Below are positions 17,029-31,902 of a stretch of DNA of 64,000 nucleotides, in pieces. Position 1 is the stretch's first letter; every line of letters begins with the position of its first letter. Origin of the DNA: Stichopus chloronotus (Eukaryota; Echinodermata; Holothuroidea; Aspidochirotida; Stichopodidae); contig CM037839.1 of NCBI GenBank assembly GCA_021234535.1, positions 27,853,475-27,917,474 of the forward strand, written 5' to 3'. The notes below the pieces were generated by a model, which had not been told where the DNA came from, made no database searches, and saw nothing but the letters and a program-made list of their open reading frames with translations. A program made the position numbers and the translations under genes.

Positions 17029-19845
17029 GAAACACTAGGACGTGATCATCTGGGATTTGATGGCAGGGCTCTCGTGGAAATAATGTCACCATGTTAGTGG
17101 ATCAACCCAGGGTCACTTTTGGGTAAAACTGTTTTAATAGAATGGCATCATTACATGAACTATTAGGGTAAGTTTTTATTGGGGGTGAAACTATTTGCAT
17201 GAACAATGGGTGAATTACAGCAAAGAACATCCATTACTCCCATGAACTTAGCCCCTAACCCTAAATGTAACCCTAATAACGATCGCTGATTGGCTCAAAT
17301 CTTGTTCGCAGCAAGAATTTTTATTCGCACGTATTTATTCCAGCTAATAGCCACAATTTTTCAGTAATCATAAAATGTGAAGTTATTAGCATATCCACAG
17401 CATAATAGTACATTTGTAGCAAGCAACTGCTTTAAATGATCACTTGACTGCCACACACCCACATCTAGCCAAAGGCTTCCAAAATTTTCTTTGCTTGTGA
17501 AACTTTTGGTGTAGATTGTGGTGATACCAGTACCCAACATAACGAATCTGCCCAGTCTAAGTTAGTCGTGATAACGTTCACTGTTGATGCCCACACTGTA
17601 AACTCAACTTGTAAAAAATGTGATATATGCTAGTGACTCATCATATCATCTTGATTCAATATATTTAGTGCAGACATCAACTGCGTTTGTAACTAGATTT
17701 ATTATCATTTGAAAAGGACAGTGTCAAATGAAAAATGTGAAGTGAAAAACAATCTTTTAGAAATACCATCTCAAGATGGGAGGCAGGGGAGGGATCAAAT
17801 ATAAGGTGTTTGAAAATATTTGATATTGTCACATTAGGTCTGTGGATGTATTCACAATGAGTCAGAGAATCCTACTGCTTTTGGTGGAATTCAGAGAATT
17901 ATTCAAAGCCCATCATACTAGTAAGAAATATCTTTCAATGATATTTGTAACTGTCTGTTAACTGTGGAGTAATATTAGGAGTATTGCTTACGCTCAAATA
18001 CGAGTAAAGATATTATGGAATCTTCAACTCCCTGTGTGCATTCTCTTATCTCAGGTTTTGTTAAATGGTTTATTAAATGGTGTGATATCCGTCACAGTTG
18101 TAGTAGCATTCTTTGCGAGATGATGATAGCTCTTGGAGATGTTTTGATGGCTCTCATGAATGATGGAGAAACCACCCTCAGGAATGGTGATAACTCCCAC
18201 AGATGCCGTGATAGTAAGTTTATGTGTACTGTAGTCCCTTGCTTTTAATGAGCTCTGTTGTCAAACTGAATTTTTGATGCAATTTCAGTTTAATATTTTT
18301 ATAAGCTATGTATAAAATCAAAGTTTGTATATTTGTGTAAATTAGGATAGAAAACTTAATAGTGCTTCTGTGTTCTGTATTTGAGTAAAGCTTTGAGTAT
18401 TTGAGTTAGATTTTAGAGTAATTTTATTACTTCACTTTGAGAGTTCTATCATAGTATCTGAGAAGAACTATGTTAAATGTTGGAATACTATATAGCTTGG
18501 GACCTGGGTTGATTGTCAGTGATAAAGTTATTGCCCTCTCATCCTGCCCCCATTCACTCAGTGTTTATCATGCAAAGAGAGTCTTAAAATCGTTTATTGG
18601 TCATTCAAACCTACCAGATAGATAATGCAAAAGATGAGGAAGCAAAAACTACCAAAAGTCATGCACACCATGAAACTTAAATTACAGCAGCGTATCAAAT
18701 CACAAATGTCAGTAGTAGCTCCAGTGTGATGTGGAAGGTCAAGATAGTGTTTAATGAGGACTGTGTGTCTCACTCTTGTAGACATTCCAGTAGTGGTACC
18801 TCAACGATGTCATTGTGCGTCCATTGTGTGTCTTATCAACAGTCCTTAAGTATTTCATGTCGTATAGAAATTTGATCAAGAAAGTTTAATATTTTACCAT
18901 TTCTGTGACATGCGAAATCTTTGTATTCATTGCTAGTTTAGTGGCTTTTGTAAATCTTTTTTAGATCATGTGTATTGTAATATTTTCAGTTGTCTTAAGC
19001 CTTTTTTATTGTTTAATATGAAATGCGGAAACATTATAATTCCCACTTGTTTTTCATTTTACTGTTTTTCAGTAAGTAGAATTGTCAAGTACTCAAACAA
19101 GGTAATGTGGTGCAGCTATTTCTACTGTCAAAAATAGCATTTAACTACAACTGAAAATATGATTCCTTTGCTGTCATTACATACACTGTTTGTTGTGTAA
19201 TGTATGTACTGGGTCATGGATACCACTTACTTTTATTGTCGCAAATCGTGGTGTAAAATTCCACCCTAGTACATTCAGTAAAACAACCGAATTAAACATG
19301 TTTTTAAATATGATCCATGGTATTTTTAACTCATTGAAGCACTATCTAGTTGTATCTACGATTATACTACGGTTAACAATGCCATGTTGCAGCTGCTTTT
19401 ATTCTGAATAATGATACTGTGAGGCAAAACATTTGGTCTCTTGTTGTGTTGGTCTCCCTCTGGATAATGAATCCAATCGCCAATAGGTAGACATAGCATT
19501 TATCTGTTTGGTATTCATTGATAATGCTTGCAAGTCTAGTTTAATATTCCAGTTGTACATTACCAAAAAAGAAGGGGAGTTTTCTGTGAACCTCTGCAAT
19601 GGATCATTTCCAATCTTGTGAGGCCTGTTCCCTTGTTCTTCTAAGTTTCCATTCCATTTTCAATTTTAGGCCTTGATGTCAACACCTTGACTTACACCTT
19701 TTCTTGGCAAGTGGATGCCTTTCCTATTTTCCAGATGTAATTGTTAACTGTGACCCTAAAGTCGTAACTTAAAATCACATATCATAAGCTAAACTGATTA
19801 TACCTTGAAATATTTATTTTGAATGTCTATTGTTTTGAACTTATC

Positions 19846-19851
19846 AATAAA
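19846..19851 (+). terminator. CAPSL: Candidate CAPSL poly(A) signal AATAAA
   Basis: AATAAA followed within 20 bases by a GT-rich tract, 2.8 kb after the CAPSL stop codon. A second AATAAA lies at 20331. The distance implies a long 3'UTR, so transcript data are needed to assign it. Confidence 0.35.
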
Positions 19852-22159
19852 GCTTTTGTAGGCCTTTTACTTTGCATATCTTTTGTGTTCTATTGTGCTG
19901 TATCTTGAATTGGCAAGCATTAGGGATGTTGTTTGTATACTAAAACCCTGAGCTTTGTGCAGATTAGATGTATTTCATAACAGCTCAGTCTAGGTGCCTA
20001 AAGCTTCAGAGGTATTGACAGTCTCATGATGTACTTGTGTAACATACTGAAACTCAAAGAATACCAGCAATATGGGCTTGTGAGTTCCATTCATGGTTAC
20101 GAGTCATCTGCTTCGGTTTGCCAGAAGTAACAGGGACATCATAAAATTAATACCACAACTGGACATTAACACCATGCATAGCTTTGATGAATGTAATATA
20201 TTTAATATAAATATATTAGGCATACATTTTGCAGTGACTTTGTTAGTATTACACATGCATTTATGATGTCCAGATCAACCAGTCCTGTTGTTACATCCTT
20301 CAGACTGGGTTATAATAGCCATTAGCGGAAAATAAAAATCTTTGTTTTGCTGAGTGCTGTAATTTTGTAAAGTCCAAACTGTTCTCAGGGACAGAGAATA
20401 GCCAAACAAGCTAAGAGAACACATTAAGAGAATAGAAAAGCTGAGTGGGAGTATTTGCTCATAAATGGCATCATAGCTACTCTATGTAATGACCATTTTC
20501 AGAAATTGTAGCCTTGAGTCAGCAACAACCTAGTAACTCAACTTATCCAAAGCATACCACATATTTCATACTTAGCATGTGATGCCTTTTTCTTTTATGT
20601 TTAATTGCATGGGAGAAATATTTTATCTCTGTCAAAGATGGGGAAATCTGCCTACCTACTTGTAATATTCTGTAATATTTTTCAAAGGTAGGAGTGACCC
20701 TGGGTGACTTGGACATTGCATACCACCAAAAAGACATCTCGAACGGAAGAGGAGCATTACATCTGCTTCAAGTTCCTACATTCTATTCATGAAAGAATGT
20801 ATCTTGGTTTTCATATAACTTCACAATGACACACACAATGAAAAACAAAAGAAGAATATGAAAGTTCAATACCTTGTTACAAGATGTTACTTTTGATTTA
20901 ATTATCAAGTAATGCCAGCCCAATCATATTGTCTTACTGTAGCAATGCAATTTACAGCTTGGATGGATGCAGGCTTACATCATAAACACATTTTGCTTTT
21001 GCACAAGGTTTGAGCAAAGGGTAAAGACAAATGCCAAACTGATCACCAGAGTCTTGCATTTACAAATACATTGTGCAATCTCAACATTGAATATTGCGTA
21101 TAGACTTCAGAAGTTAATTACATTACATTGGACTATGTTAAGATGTTTACAAAGGCATTGCTTTCAAGCTTCAATTGGTTTGAGTCGGCTTCAAAAGAGA
21201 TAAAAGGACAGTGGGACATCAAATACAGTTGAAACGCTACAACCAATAAACCTGTAAACTCTGCAATAAACAAAATTAAAGTAACAACATTTAAATTCAA
21301 CTTATAAAAGGAATATATGATCCAAACCAGATTTTGTTTCCTTTCTCCTGATATCCTTTTTTTCTAACCTTTCAATTTCAAGGTTCGCACGATGCACCAA
21401 TATCATATCACTTTACCAAAAAAGAAAAAAAAGGTGTGCATGTGTGTTGTGCAACTTATCATGGACAATCTATTAAAGCCTAAAACCATGAAAGGAAATC
21501 ACTCCCACATTACATTTATGTGTCAGACATAAAATAAAAAATTATACACCAGAGATTTCAATATAGAAGACACCTCTTCTCAGTACTTGATCAATGGGTG
21601 AGCAAAATTTCTGGTGTTTTTTACACTGGCAATTGAAAGTCTCTTCAAAACTTTTTTAGTTCTGATAACTTGAGACAAAATCAGGGGTACATATTGCTTT
21701 TAAATACAGTTGTGCCAAAAAATATAATGTGCAGAAGGATGTACATGAGGCTAAATAACAATTACACACCCATGAATGATTTCAGAACCTTTCAATCACC
21801 GGTGCTCCCTTGCACACATTCAATGCATATGATAATGTATGCATTGAACTGAGTATCTGTGCAGATGAGTACGTTAATGACACGTGCATTTCTTTGTCTA
21901 GTAACCATATGCCAACGAGAATACTGTTGATTGAGAGTCACCCTTGTCAAAGCACCTCCAACTGAAAGAAGGGGGAATTACACAAATTTTACTTGTAACA
22001 CGCTACTGCATAGATACATCAGGGAACTGAAACACTGTCTGTGCAGACATGTCGTACATGCAACTCTCAAACCTTGATGTAACTGTAAATAAGAAACTAT
22101 AGTGAAAGAATATGTAGCTCTCACAATGAAGCAAACTCACTAGTAATTAATGCCCTTTG

Positions 22160-22590
22160 AAAGTGAATAAGTACACCCCTAACATGTTCATTCCCTATAA
22201 GTGAATGGCTACCAATCTAACATGTTCATTCCACACTGCTGAATAAGCACTGCTGTAACAGGTACATTCTATACTAGTGAGTAACTACTACGCTAACATG
22301 TTCACTACACAACTACTCCTCTGATGTGTTCATTCCCTACTAATAAATTGTAAGTGATACCCTCATACATTCACTCCCTGCTAGTAAAAATCTACTAATC
22401 TAGCATACTTGATTCCCTTTGAGTGAGTAAGTATTTCCCTAGAAAGTTCTTTCACCGCTAGTGAATAAGAACTAACCTACACATGATCATTCCCAGTCTT
22501 GAGTGAATAACTGCCTCCCTAACCTTTTCATTCCCCAGTAGTGAGTAAGTGTTACCCTGACATGTTCATTCCCTACTAGTGACAAATAAC
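22160..22590 (+). repeat. Diverged ~39-bp tandem repeat
   Basis: About eleven copies of a unit resembling AACATGTTCATTCCCTACTA then GTGAATAAGTACTACCCT, spaced mostly 38-40 bp apart. Clear copies start at 22181, 22219 and 22295. It lies between CAPSL and FAF1, possibly in the FAF1 3'UTR. Confidence 0.7.
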
Positions 22591-24015
22591 ACTGAGTGTC
22601 TCACAATATACGTTTCCTTTGAATCTTGAACGATACTAATTTGCAACTCTTGCATAGATCGGCAGTGAAACTAAACAAGCATACATAGCGTTTTCTGCTT
22701 ACGAAGGTAAAAACTCTGCAGCCCATCCTATCCCCTTCGGATATCTCCTGTTGAACCCACTAATGTACCCATCAGGAAAAATTACCTCCCATCACTGTTG
22801 ATATAAAATCACTGCTCAAGAAAATATCAACAGAAAACTGTAGGTAAGTTAGTTATGATAAGAACCTTCAGACCCAGACCAAAACTTAGCAAGTGATTTG
22901 AAGCCCCTATTAAACAGAGTTTGCAAATGTGAGTGCCATCTTATTCCTTTAACAGATGGTTCTTTTAGAACAATTGTTTTGCAAAGCAGGTCTAAGAATC
23001 AAGTACACTAGTAGTCCATTTGTGATATTAGGTTAGCTATAAGAAGTTGAAAGCATACTATAGACTGTTTGCATTCCTAATGGATTGCCTTGAAACTTAA
23101 CTCTCTGATGGTTTCACTCTCCTGACGGAGCCACAGGAAGCTGCAAGCTATTCGCTACAAAATCAACAGGTATGTTGAAAATATAAATAGGTATTATATT
23201 TACTACAACATCTTCAACTGTGCAATGCTTTACACTAGCCTTTTCTGCTTATTTTTAGTTTGACATTCTCCTTCAATATTTGGTCACAACACAGGTGTCC
23301 CCCCCACAAAACAAAACAAAAAAATGACTAGTAAATAATAAAAGTGAAAGAAACAATTTCAAAAATATGAACTACCCGATCAACTAAACACTCACAGCCG
23401 ATAAGAAATGTCTTTCAACAGGTTCAGTGTTCACATGTAGCCAAAGATTCCAAACATTCTGGTAAATAAAAGAAGTTAGCACCTATAAATAACAATCTGG
23501 CTATGGATTCTTCTCATCTAGTTCACATACTGTTATCACATACCATGAGATTAAAGACATTACTCTCTCAAATGGTGTCAAAGACTCCACTTATGATGAT
23601 AACTGCAATCTGTGTTAGACTCAACTCACGATGTTAACTGTCATATGTCTCTAATGTACCCACGCTTCCTTATTTTTCCTCTTTCAATAGTCCATGGCAA
23701 CTCTCGATCACTTACTTCTAACTCTTCACTAAGACACCCTGCTTCCAACAAAGCCCTCTATTCAATTTCAGTTTGCATGAAAGACATAACTGTTACAACA
23801 CACAATTATTTAAGCCTAGATAAGTAAGCCTAATCAAGTCAGAAAAGGTGTCACCTAGCAACCTGCTAAAATCCAAATCCAGCCAGAGGCCATTTAAAAG
23901 CACACCAAGGTACAATATGCTTGGCTTACACCTGTCAAAACATCACCAATGCAAACACCACAATGTTACACCAATGGACGGCCCCAACGCAAACCTCTCC
24001 AGCATCAGTGTTGCT

Positions 24016-24096
24016 TCATCTTTCTTCGACAAAGAGAGTTTCTTGGGGACAGAGTCCTAAGTCCTTAAATGATTGGTCTGCATCTACGGTGGTCAG
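24016..24096 (-). CDS. FAF1: FAF1 exon 16 (end of UBX, stop)
   Basis: The acceptor TTCTTTACAG is followed by LTTVDADQSFKDLGL then CPQETLFVEER and TGA (24016-24018). PQETLF is the conserved last strand of the FAF1 UBX fold. It joins exon 15 in phase 0. Confidence 0.95.
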   Translation of the reverse strand: MTTVDADQSFKDLGLCPQETLFVEER

Positions 24097-27000
24097 CTGT
24101 AAAGAAACCAACAAGCATATATTTGGTAACAACTGGTAATTGGAAGGAGGGGGGGTGGGGGGATGAGAGTGTAGAGGGCTCAACAGTTATGAGTTCAATC
24201 AGGCGAGAAATACAATTATACAATATGGTCTAATTGAAGAGCAAGGACGGTTAGAGGGTGCTACAGTCCACGATCAAATCAAGGGCCAGGAAATGAGATT
24301 TTCATATTTCTCTACCATAGCAAGAAACTGTAAACTAAGAATGTTCCTGACCTATCCTGGTGATGAAAATTTTCAGGTCAAGGAAGTCCAATTTGCCCAG
24401 GATCAAACTTGAGAAAAATATATAAGAGGGTTATGACTTCCTTTCAACACAAATTTAATACTGTGATCAAGAAGGTTTCTTAGCAGGAACAGTCAGCAGA
24501 TACAGACAGCCAATAATTTTCCAACTTACATCTTTCTTAGGAAATGTGGTCAGGACTTTATGGTTGTCAGAGTTAAATCCTTTTGACCCAAGGTAATTTA
24601 ACACCATCTGCATCCTCTCTGCAGCCAGGAAACGTCTGATTAAGGTCTCTCCATTTGGCAATCGCACTCGAAGAGTTGTCATTGGTTCTGGGCAATCGGC
24701 TGGAGGTTCATCGGTGAGTTGTTCCTGTAAAGATCGCCGAACAGCCTGTTGGGAAAAGAAAAATCCTGTATTTTCTTTGAAGAAAAACAATATTAAGTTA
24801 TTCTTCAACATGTCTTAAAGCATGTTGAATGAATGGTTATTCTTGTCATCTGCAAACAGTTTCCAAGTATTCATATTCACAGAGCATGAACATAATGACA
24901 AACTGATTACTCAAAACTTCATAAGATTTTAAAAAAGATCTTTTTACACCAATAAGAAAAATTTGCTAATTCAACGCAAAATATTGATGGTTACACTTTC
25001 TTTTACTTAATGGTGAAACTACGTAGATTCTTATCAGATTCTAAGATTCTGGTGTATGACAATAGTTATTTTGGAGAAGGAGGGGGCAGGGAAGGGAGAA
25101 GGACTGAAAAGAAGTTCCATGTCAGTCAACCTCAACTGACATGGTGTGACTGTAAACATCAGGAGTGTCAACAACATAATAACAATGAATAGATTGAAGT
25201 GAAAAGATGGTAACTGTTGATTTCAGTTTGAGGTTGGTTTTATAAGTAACTCTCAAAAGGTGAAAGGAAATACCTTGAAATAATCTGTATAATACTACAT
25301 ACCTCTTCGTGTTCCTGCCTCTGAAGTTGCTCTTCATGTTCTTTCCTCATCTTCTCCAATTCTTCCCTTTCTTGCTTCTCCCTCTCCTCAGCCTTCAAAA
25401 GATAAATGATTAAACCTTGTTCTTTCCAAACTTCCAGCTGATACAGTTAATTGAATGTTCTACACTTTGATACAGAAATTCATCCAGGAATGAAATGACA
25501 GTGTGTGACTGACATCACATATGTGTTAAAAAAAAAGAAATGATTGTGAATCAGTGATTCACAAACTGTGCTTGTATGATTAAAGTCAGAGATAAAACCA
25601 CTCTCAGGAGAGTCCATTATCATAGGGGGATCAACTATTCATATTAATCAAGACCACTCTGTTGTCACACATGAATGATATTTCTACTTCACATTAAAAT
25701 GCTCTCTCGATAAAGTTACGACGACCTAGAGGATGAAGCTGTCACAAACAGAGCAGCGTGACAGCCCCATTGCAGTGTTTTTACAAATGAATTTCCTTCA
25801 TGGTTTTCACAGCCAGAGAAAAAACACTGCATCTCATGCAAATGCCGACTGATTCCTCTGAGATCAGATATTGACTTAAGTCTTAAACTGGATGTAAAAT
25901 CACAAATCACATGAAGAGATTACAGAATGTCCAAGTATGAACTAGTCTGGCTTTTAGACTCCTTTTCATACTTTTGTACTTTATGTATTTTATACTTGTC
26001 CTCTTTAATCCTTTAATTTACTCCTCGTATTTTTTGTATCTTTCATTTTAATTTTTCATCTTTTTTCTTCTAGCATCTCTATTTTAATAGTTTCACTTTT
26101 CATTTGTATGTAAAGTGTCTTAGTGCAAAATTCTGTTTTGATGAAGGCACAGTATAAGTTTCTCTTTAATAAATAGTAAATAAATATATATGAAGTATGA
26201 CGAACCTACTGAAATGAGAGTTAAAAGGTTTGTTATTGACTTCTGATTGTACTAATCTTCACACATGAAAAAAAAAAACCACATACACATAAGATAAACT
26301 TGTTTAAGTCTTGAGTGTGATGTGAGCTGAATTGTTGATAGACATACAATGATGATACATCTGTGAAGAGTATCAACTAACAATACTAACAGTACCTTAG
26401 CTCTGTCAACAAATAATGACTCCTGGTAAGCCAAATCTTGTTCTTGCTTTAATCTCTCAGACGATTCTCTTTCTTCCTGCAAAATTAAAAAAAAAAATAT
26501 TACAACAAGGGCTGGAAAATGTCAGCCAAATATCACCAGATACCGACAGAACATCTGTCAGCAAATATTAAATTTCCACTTAAGAAAGGCCAAACAATTG
26601 TTCAACTGGTATTAAAGAACACGAACCTCGTGGAGTCAGATACATCATTAGTAACAACATTTAATTTCTACATTGCTTGGGATCTTTCCCATGTTTCCTC
26701 TAAAATATGCTAACAATGATTACTGGAAGATGGAAGATGATTACTTGTATCTCATCTCTAATTATTGTACTACTTGCCTCCATTTGGATTTCTGCTTGTT
26801 TACCCTCATTGAAGACTTCCACAGCATTTACAAAGTTGGTCATCAGTTCGTCTAAAGAAGCATCACCTGTGAATTGTTTTGATGAGAAGTCAAGAAGGTT
26901 AAAGTGAATGGTGGCCTGGTTTAATGGGCAGCTGACAGTTCCACTAGCTATAAGGACATTCTTGCTCTACATCTATGATCACGTTGAATGTTTACAGTAG

Positions 27001-30000
27001 TGAGGAAATATAAAAATAAAAGCGAACCACCTAAACATTACAATTATAACTAGCAGGATCAAGTCAACCTCATGATGTGTATGGCTGGCCACAGCAGACA
27101 AAAATCAATAATTTATGTTACCATTAGTGTAATAGTACCATACATCAAGTTTATGATAGGAAGTTTGATATTATTGTACCATATTTTCAAACTTTAAGTA
27201 CCAATACTCTGATTTTATGGTAGCACATATTCAAAATTATAGTACAATGAATTATTGGCAAATGTATTAGCAAAACCAGCATATTTGTTAGTGAATGCCA
27301 GTGAATCTGTACAGCTATGCTTGATTTTAACCAAACTGGAATTTAACTTATATTTGAATATGAATTACCAATAATTTGAATATATGATAACAAATTAATT
27401 TATGGCAACATTAATTTGATTTTAAGGCAGCATTAATTAATTTGTGAATTGTTCACATACGTTAAATGGAAATGTAAGCTGCAATTGATTGGAATGCCAA
27501 CATATAGTATCAGGGCTAAATTAATGGCACTATTTATGTGATTTTACGGCACCACTATGGCCAACCATAGACAACGATGTACGTAAATAACAGGTGAAGT
27601 GGAATGTATTCATGATGACTTCCAGTCCTAAAAGCATCATTATCATAGTTAAAATGCGAGGAGAACAACATGTGTCTTTCAACGTGACACACAAGAAAGG
27701 ATTATTTACTGGAATGTGGCTGCAGAAATATCAGAAGCAAAGAGAGCTCATCATCTGACAGCCCTGTTGCTATGGATCATGATCAGACTGACTGTCAAGA
27801 GAAATCCAATCCTTTACCTTGAGATACATAGAAGACCTGTGTATTGGAGTGTAGCTTCATGATGATGACTAGCGCTGGGAACTTGTCAGATGGTAAGTTA
27901 CGTATCGTTGCCATGGTTACGCTGCCAAACTGCTTTTTGAACGCATCTAAAACTCTGTCGTACAAACGTAACAATAACGATTGTGAATACACCGAGAGGA
28001 ATATGAGGAAATAATTCTGGACAATCCTCCAACGTTGACTATAGCAACGTCAGGGGAAAAACATTTTCGTTTTACTGGTTCTTGTCTGAATGCATTCCAT
28101 CTGACACGTAACATTGTTCTTTGTTATAGTGTTGGGGTTCATTGATTTATCTTGAGTTTCATCAAGAAGATATAAACATTATCATGTAAGCTTGTTCATA
28201 CATAATGAGATTAACAGACATCAAGTTAGCTGTACTATATTTGCTGGTGTTTAGCATCTAGTGAACCGACGATGACATACAAATTGACACGGTGACTTTC
28301 TCCTAATACTGAGAACCAAAATCGTCATCTATTGAAATGGGGCAATGCTTCCTTTGATATGGAAATTAGAGCATTACAGACTTCCTCCAGCAATAAAGAC
28401 TTCACCAAGATGATGCTTTCATGTTTCAAGCTTGAATAACATTTGCATCTGAAATCAAGTAAGTCAAAGTCCTCAAAACCTGATATTGCTTTCCTGGTCT
28501 TTTGGAAAGGAATCTAGACACACTGGGAGAAAGTCATGAACTCACCTTGCCTTATTACTGTCTTCTGTAACATCCCACGCCCACGTGACAAAATTTTGAC
28601 TAAGAAAAGATACCACACTCTCGGAACAAAGAATCTGACTGCAGAAAACATTACTGAAGATACTCTTGTCATGATGAATGTAAACAGCAAGGAGTTTCCG
28701 CTGCAAGCAATAATATACAAATGTTGTGAACAACACCAGTAAAGATATACCTTCTTTGGGGACACAAATGAAATGTGGTATCAATGACACTCTTTGAATG
28801 ACCCTGTCTAACAAATTCATCTGATAAGAAGACATAGAGACAATAGATACATGTGTGTCTCCTACTAATTCCAAGATACATATGTCTACACTAGTTGCCA
28901 AATCATGCTTCTTATACAAATCAATGTCTTTTTAAGTATAAGATAAAGTGACTCGACAATACATGTAATCTAAACAACTGCATCTTGGATAAAAGTTCAT
29001 TTTTTAACAGTAAAGAATTCTGTATGTCAGGAACGACTCACATCACACAAGAATTCTGAATTCTAGCTGTAGAAATTTGAAATGGTGAATGTTTGCAGTT
29101 ATTACCAGAAGTGAAGCAGAACTGTCAAAGCTAATAGGAAACATTATTATGAGGTGGCATGGGGCAAATGATCTTTAGCAAAAACTTAGCGTGTATTTCA
29201 GGTAGATATGACATATGTTTTAAAATTCTTAAGAGCATCAAGAGTATTTCACGTAAACGATAAATAATTCATTTTACACTGATGATACATTAACATTTCA
29301 TTTGTGGTCACTTTTGCTATTTTTCACTGATAATATGACTGTAAATTAAACTACATTCACACTTTTCAAAATATTGCAATCCTATTGGTCAGTTAAGATC
29401 AGGTGACCCTGCATTATCCAGTGATAAAGCACTGTCGACATACCAGCAAAATGAACACGAACCACGTTATGAACATTCAGTGTGGTGACATGTGTAACAG
29501 TCTGCTGAGTAACTAGAGCATAAGTCAATAGGGAACATTTAATGATAAACCATCATTTGTTTTATACCTCTTTTGCAGACCCATTGAATGCTTCTCTCAT
29601 GGCATCCTCGAGAGATCCTAGGTAAAAGCTGGGATGAGTCGCTCCGTATCTTTGTTCAAATTCTCTGCTGAAATTTTGTAATGCATCATAGTCATTTGCT
29701 ACATTTGGAGGAACTGAAGAATAAAGAAAAAATGAAGAAAAAAAAACAAACTAATTAGCCTTCATTGCTACAGATTGACTTTTGAGCAGGTGAGATTTTG
29801 GCTGATGACAATTCACTGTTTCATTTTGCTCCTTCTCAGTGGAGGATGCTTGTATAAGACATTTCAAATTGGTTTAAATTGGTTACAAATAGCCGTTGAT
29901 AAGAGCTGGAAGTATATTTATAAATCCTGAGCTGATTTAAAGATGATCCAAGTGTTTCTAGAGATTGTAAACAACTCTTAACCTTTTCCTTCTTTAAAAA

Positions 30001-31863
30001 ACTCACATAGTATCACGCTAGAATATTTGCATATTGGCCAAGTTATGGGAGCCAAGGGATGTAGCGTAGATTGATGGAAACGGGATTAGGCTTCACCTTA
30101 ACTGTCGGGCATCCTACATAATGGCCCACTGAGCAATGAGATGACTTTGAAGCTGTCCCTTTAGTTTAGGAATTGCCATCAGTTGTCATATATCTCGATC
30201 AACTTCTACTCAATCACCCTCCCCACCAGATCTCTAAGCAAAAGTCTACAAGAACAATCGGAATAAATCGACTCTGCATGCTCGATAATCGGGATCATCA
30301 CTCACTTAATGGATCAAACTTCCGGGAGGATGATCTTGCTTCTTCCTCTTCATACATTGCACCTTCGTAGCTGTCTAAAGTCTCACTTGCATCTTGGAAG
30401 TCATCATCAGAACTGTCATCATCAACATTTAACTGATGGCTTTGCTGAAATGTTGAATTAGAGCCCCCAAAAGAAAAAAAAAAAAAACAGAAAGTTGAAA
30501 TACAAATGACAATACATACCAATCTTGAAGCTCAGACAACTTACCCTTCTTGAGATTCCATGTCTACAAGATTACAAACTATGATCTCTACTGACCTCAC
30601 ATGACCTTAGACCTCCATAAGAAATGACAGAGATTATCTACTTGTCAGGTGCTACCAACGTTCACAGTTTGAAGTTTTAGCAACATTCAGTTCCTATGAT
30701 GTCTACCTTCTTAGGTTAACATACTTTCCGCTCTGGTGACCTCAAATGACCTTTGACCGCCATGAAAAACAATGGGGAACATCTACTTATGATGGACAAC
30801 CTACACACCCACTTTGAATTCAAGTGACTTTCATTAATGAGGTACTGTTTACAGAAAGAACTAGAGCACCAATTGGTGCAGAAGAGCTCATACCTAAACA
30901 TCCTGAAGGTACCATTTATGTATCAAATATGTCAAATTATAGGTACCACTTAGTATCATTATACCAAATCATCAACACTGAACAAGAAAATTTGTAGGAC
31001 TGCACAATTTTCAGAATTTCATAAACTAGAGCCCCAACATTGCAGAAGTCTGATCTTTTAGACTAACTAGAGTTCATGAAACAATTCAAAGTGCCCCTTT
31101 AAGTCCAAATACTGGTCAACATACCTGAGGGCAATACAGAGTTTCAGTTAGCATAGCAACTGACAGTGTCCAATTACTCAATTATCATTCATGCACGATA
31201 GGGATATTTGAGATGCTATGACAGTTTAAAGTGGCACTTTAACAGTAGAAAAAGAGGTAACTTGCAGAATTCCATAAAATGGGCCACTGGGCCCACATGG
31301 AGGTCTTGGACTACCAATTCCTGAACACCCTGAAGGAACCAATAACTGAGCATCATTGTGACAAACCATCAACACTGAACAATATAATCTGTAGGAGAAG
31401 AAGCATTTTGTAGAATTTCATAAAATGGACCATAGGGTCCACATGGGACCTTAGACTGAAACTTTTTTGTACACCCCAGATAAAGCACCACATAATGGGT
31501 CATTGGGCCGTCATGGGACCTTAGACCAAAATTCCAGAACACTCCGAAGGTACCACTAACAGAGTATTATCATTGCAAACCATCAACACTGTACAAGAGT
31601 ATCTGTAGGAGAAGAAGCATTTTGTAGAATTTCATAAAATGGGCCACAGGGCCTACATGAGATCTTGGACCAAAAATTCCTGAACACCCCAAATAACCCA
31701 CCACCTAGGGAACATTATGTCCGGGTTTCAAACAAATCCATGAAAGGATGTGGGAGAAAAAGCATTTTGTTGAACAAGTGTGGACAGATAGATAGATTAG
31801 CTAGATAGATTAGCTAGATAGATTAGCTAGATAGATTAGCTAGATAGATTAGCTAGATTGATT

Positions 31864-31902
<39 letters not shown>

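Larger units (their letters stand above)
17029..24015. other. Convergent 3' ends of CAPSL (+) and FAF1 (-), with intergenic repeats
   Basis: No further exons are supported. CAPSL probably reaches the AATAAA at 19846. FAF1's poly(A) site is unclear: on the minus strand, ATTAAA-type signals occur at about 20201 and 20897. A diverged piece of the Helentron-like family is at about 17755-17900, and a ~39-bp tandem repeat is at 22160-22590. Confidence 0.5.

Noticed and set aside
28536..28919. Several overlapping frames on both strands around 28536-28919
   Set aside because: They are shadows of FAF1 exon 10. Only the frame coding FCSQILCSESVV is real.
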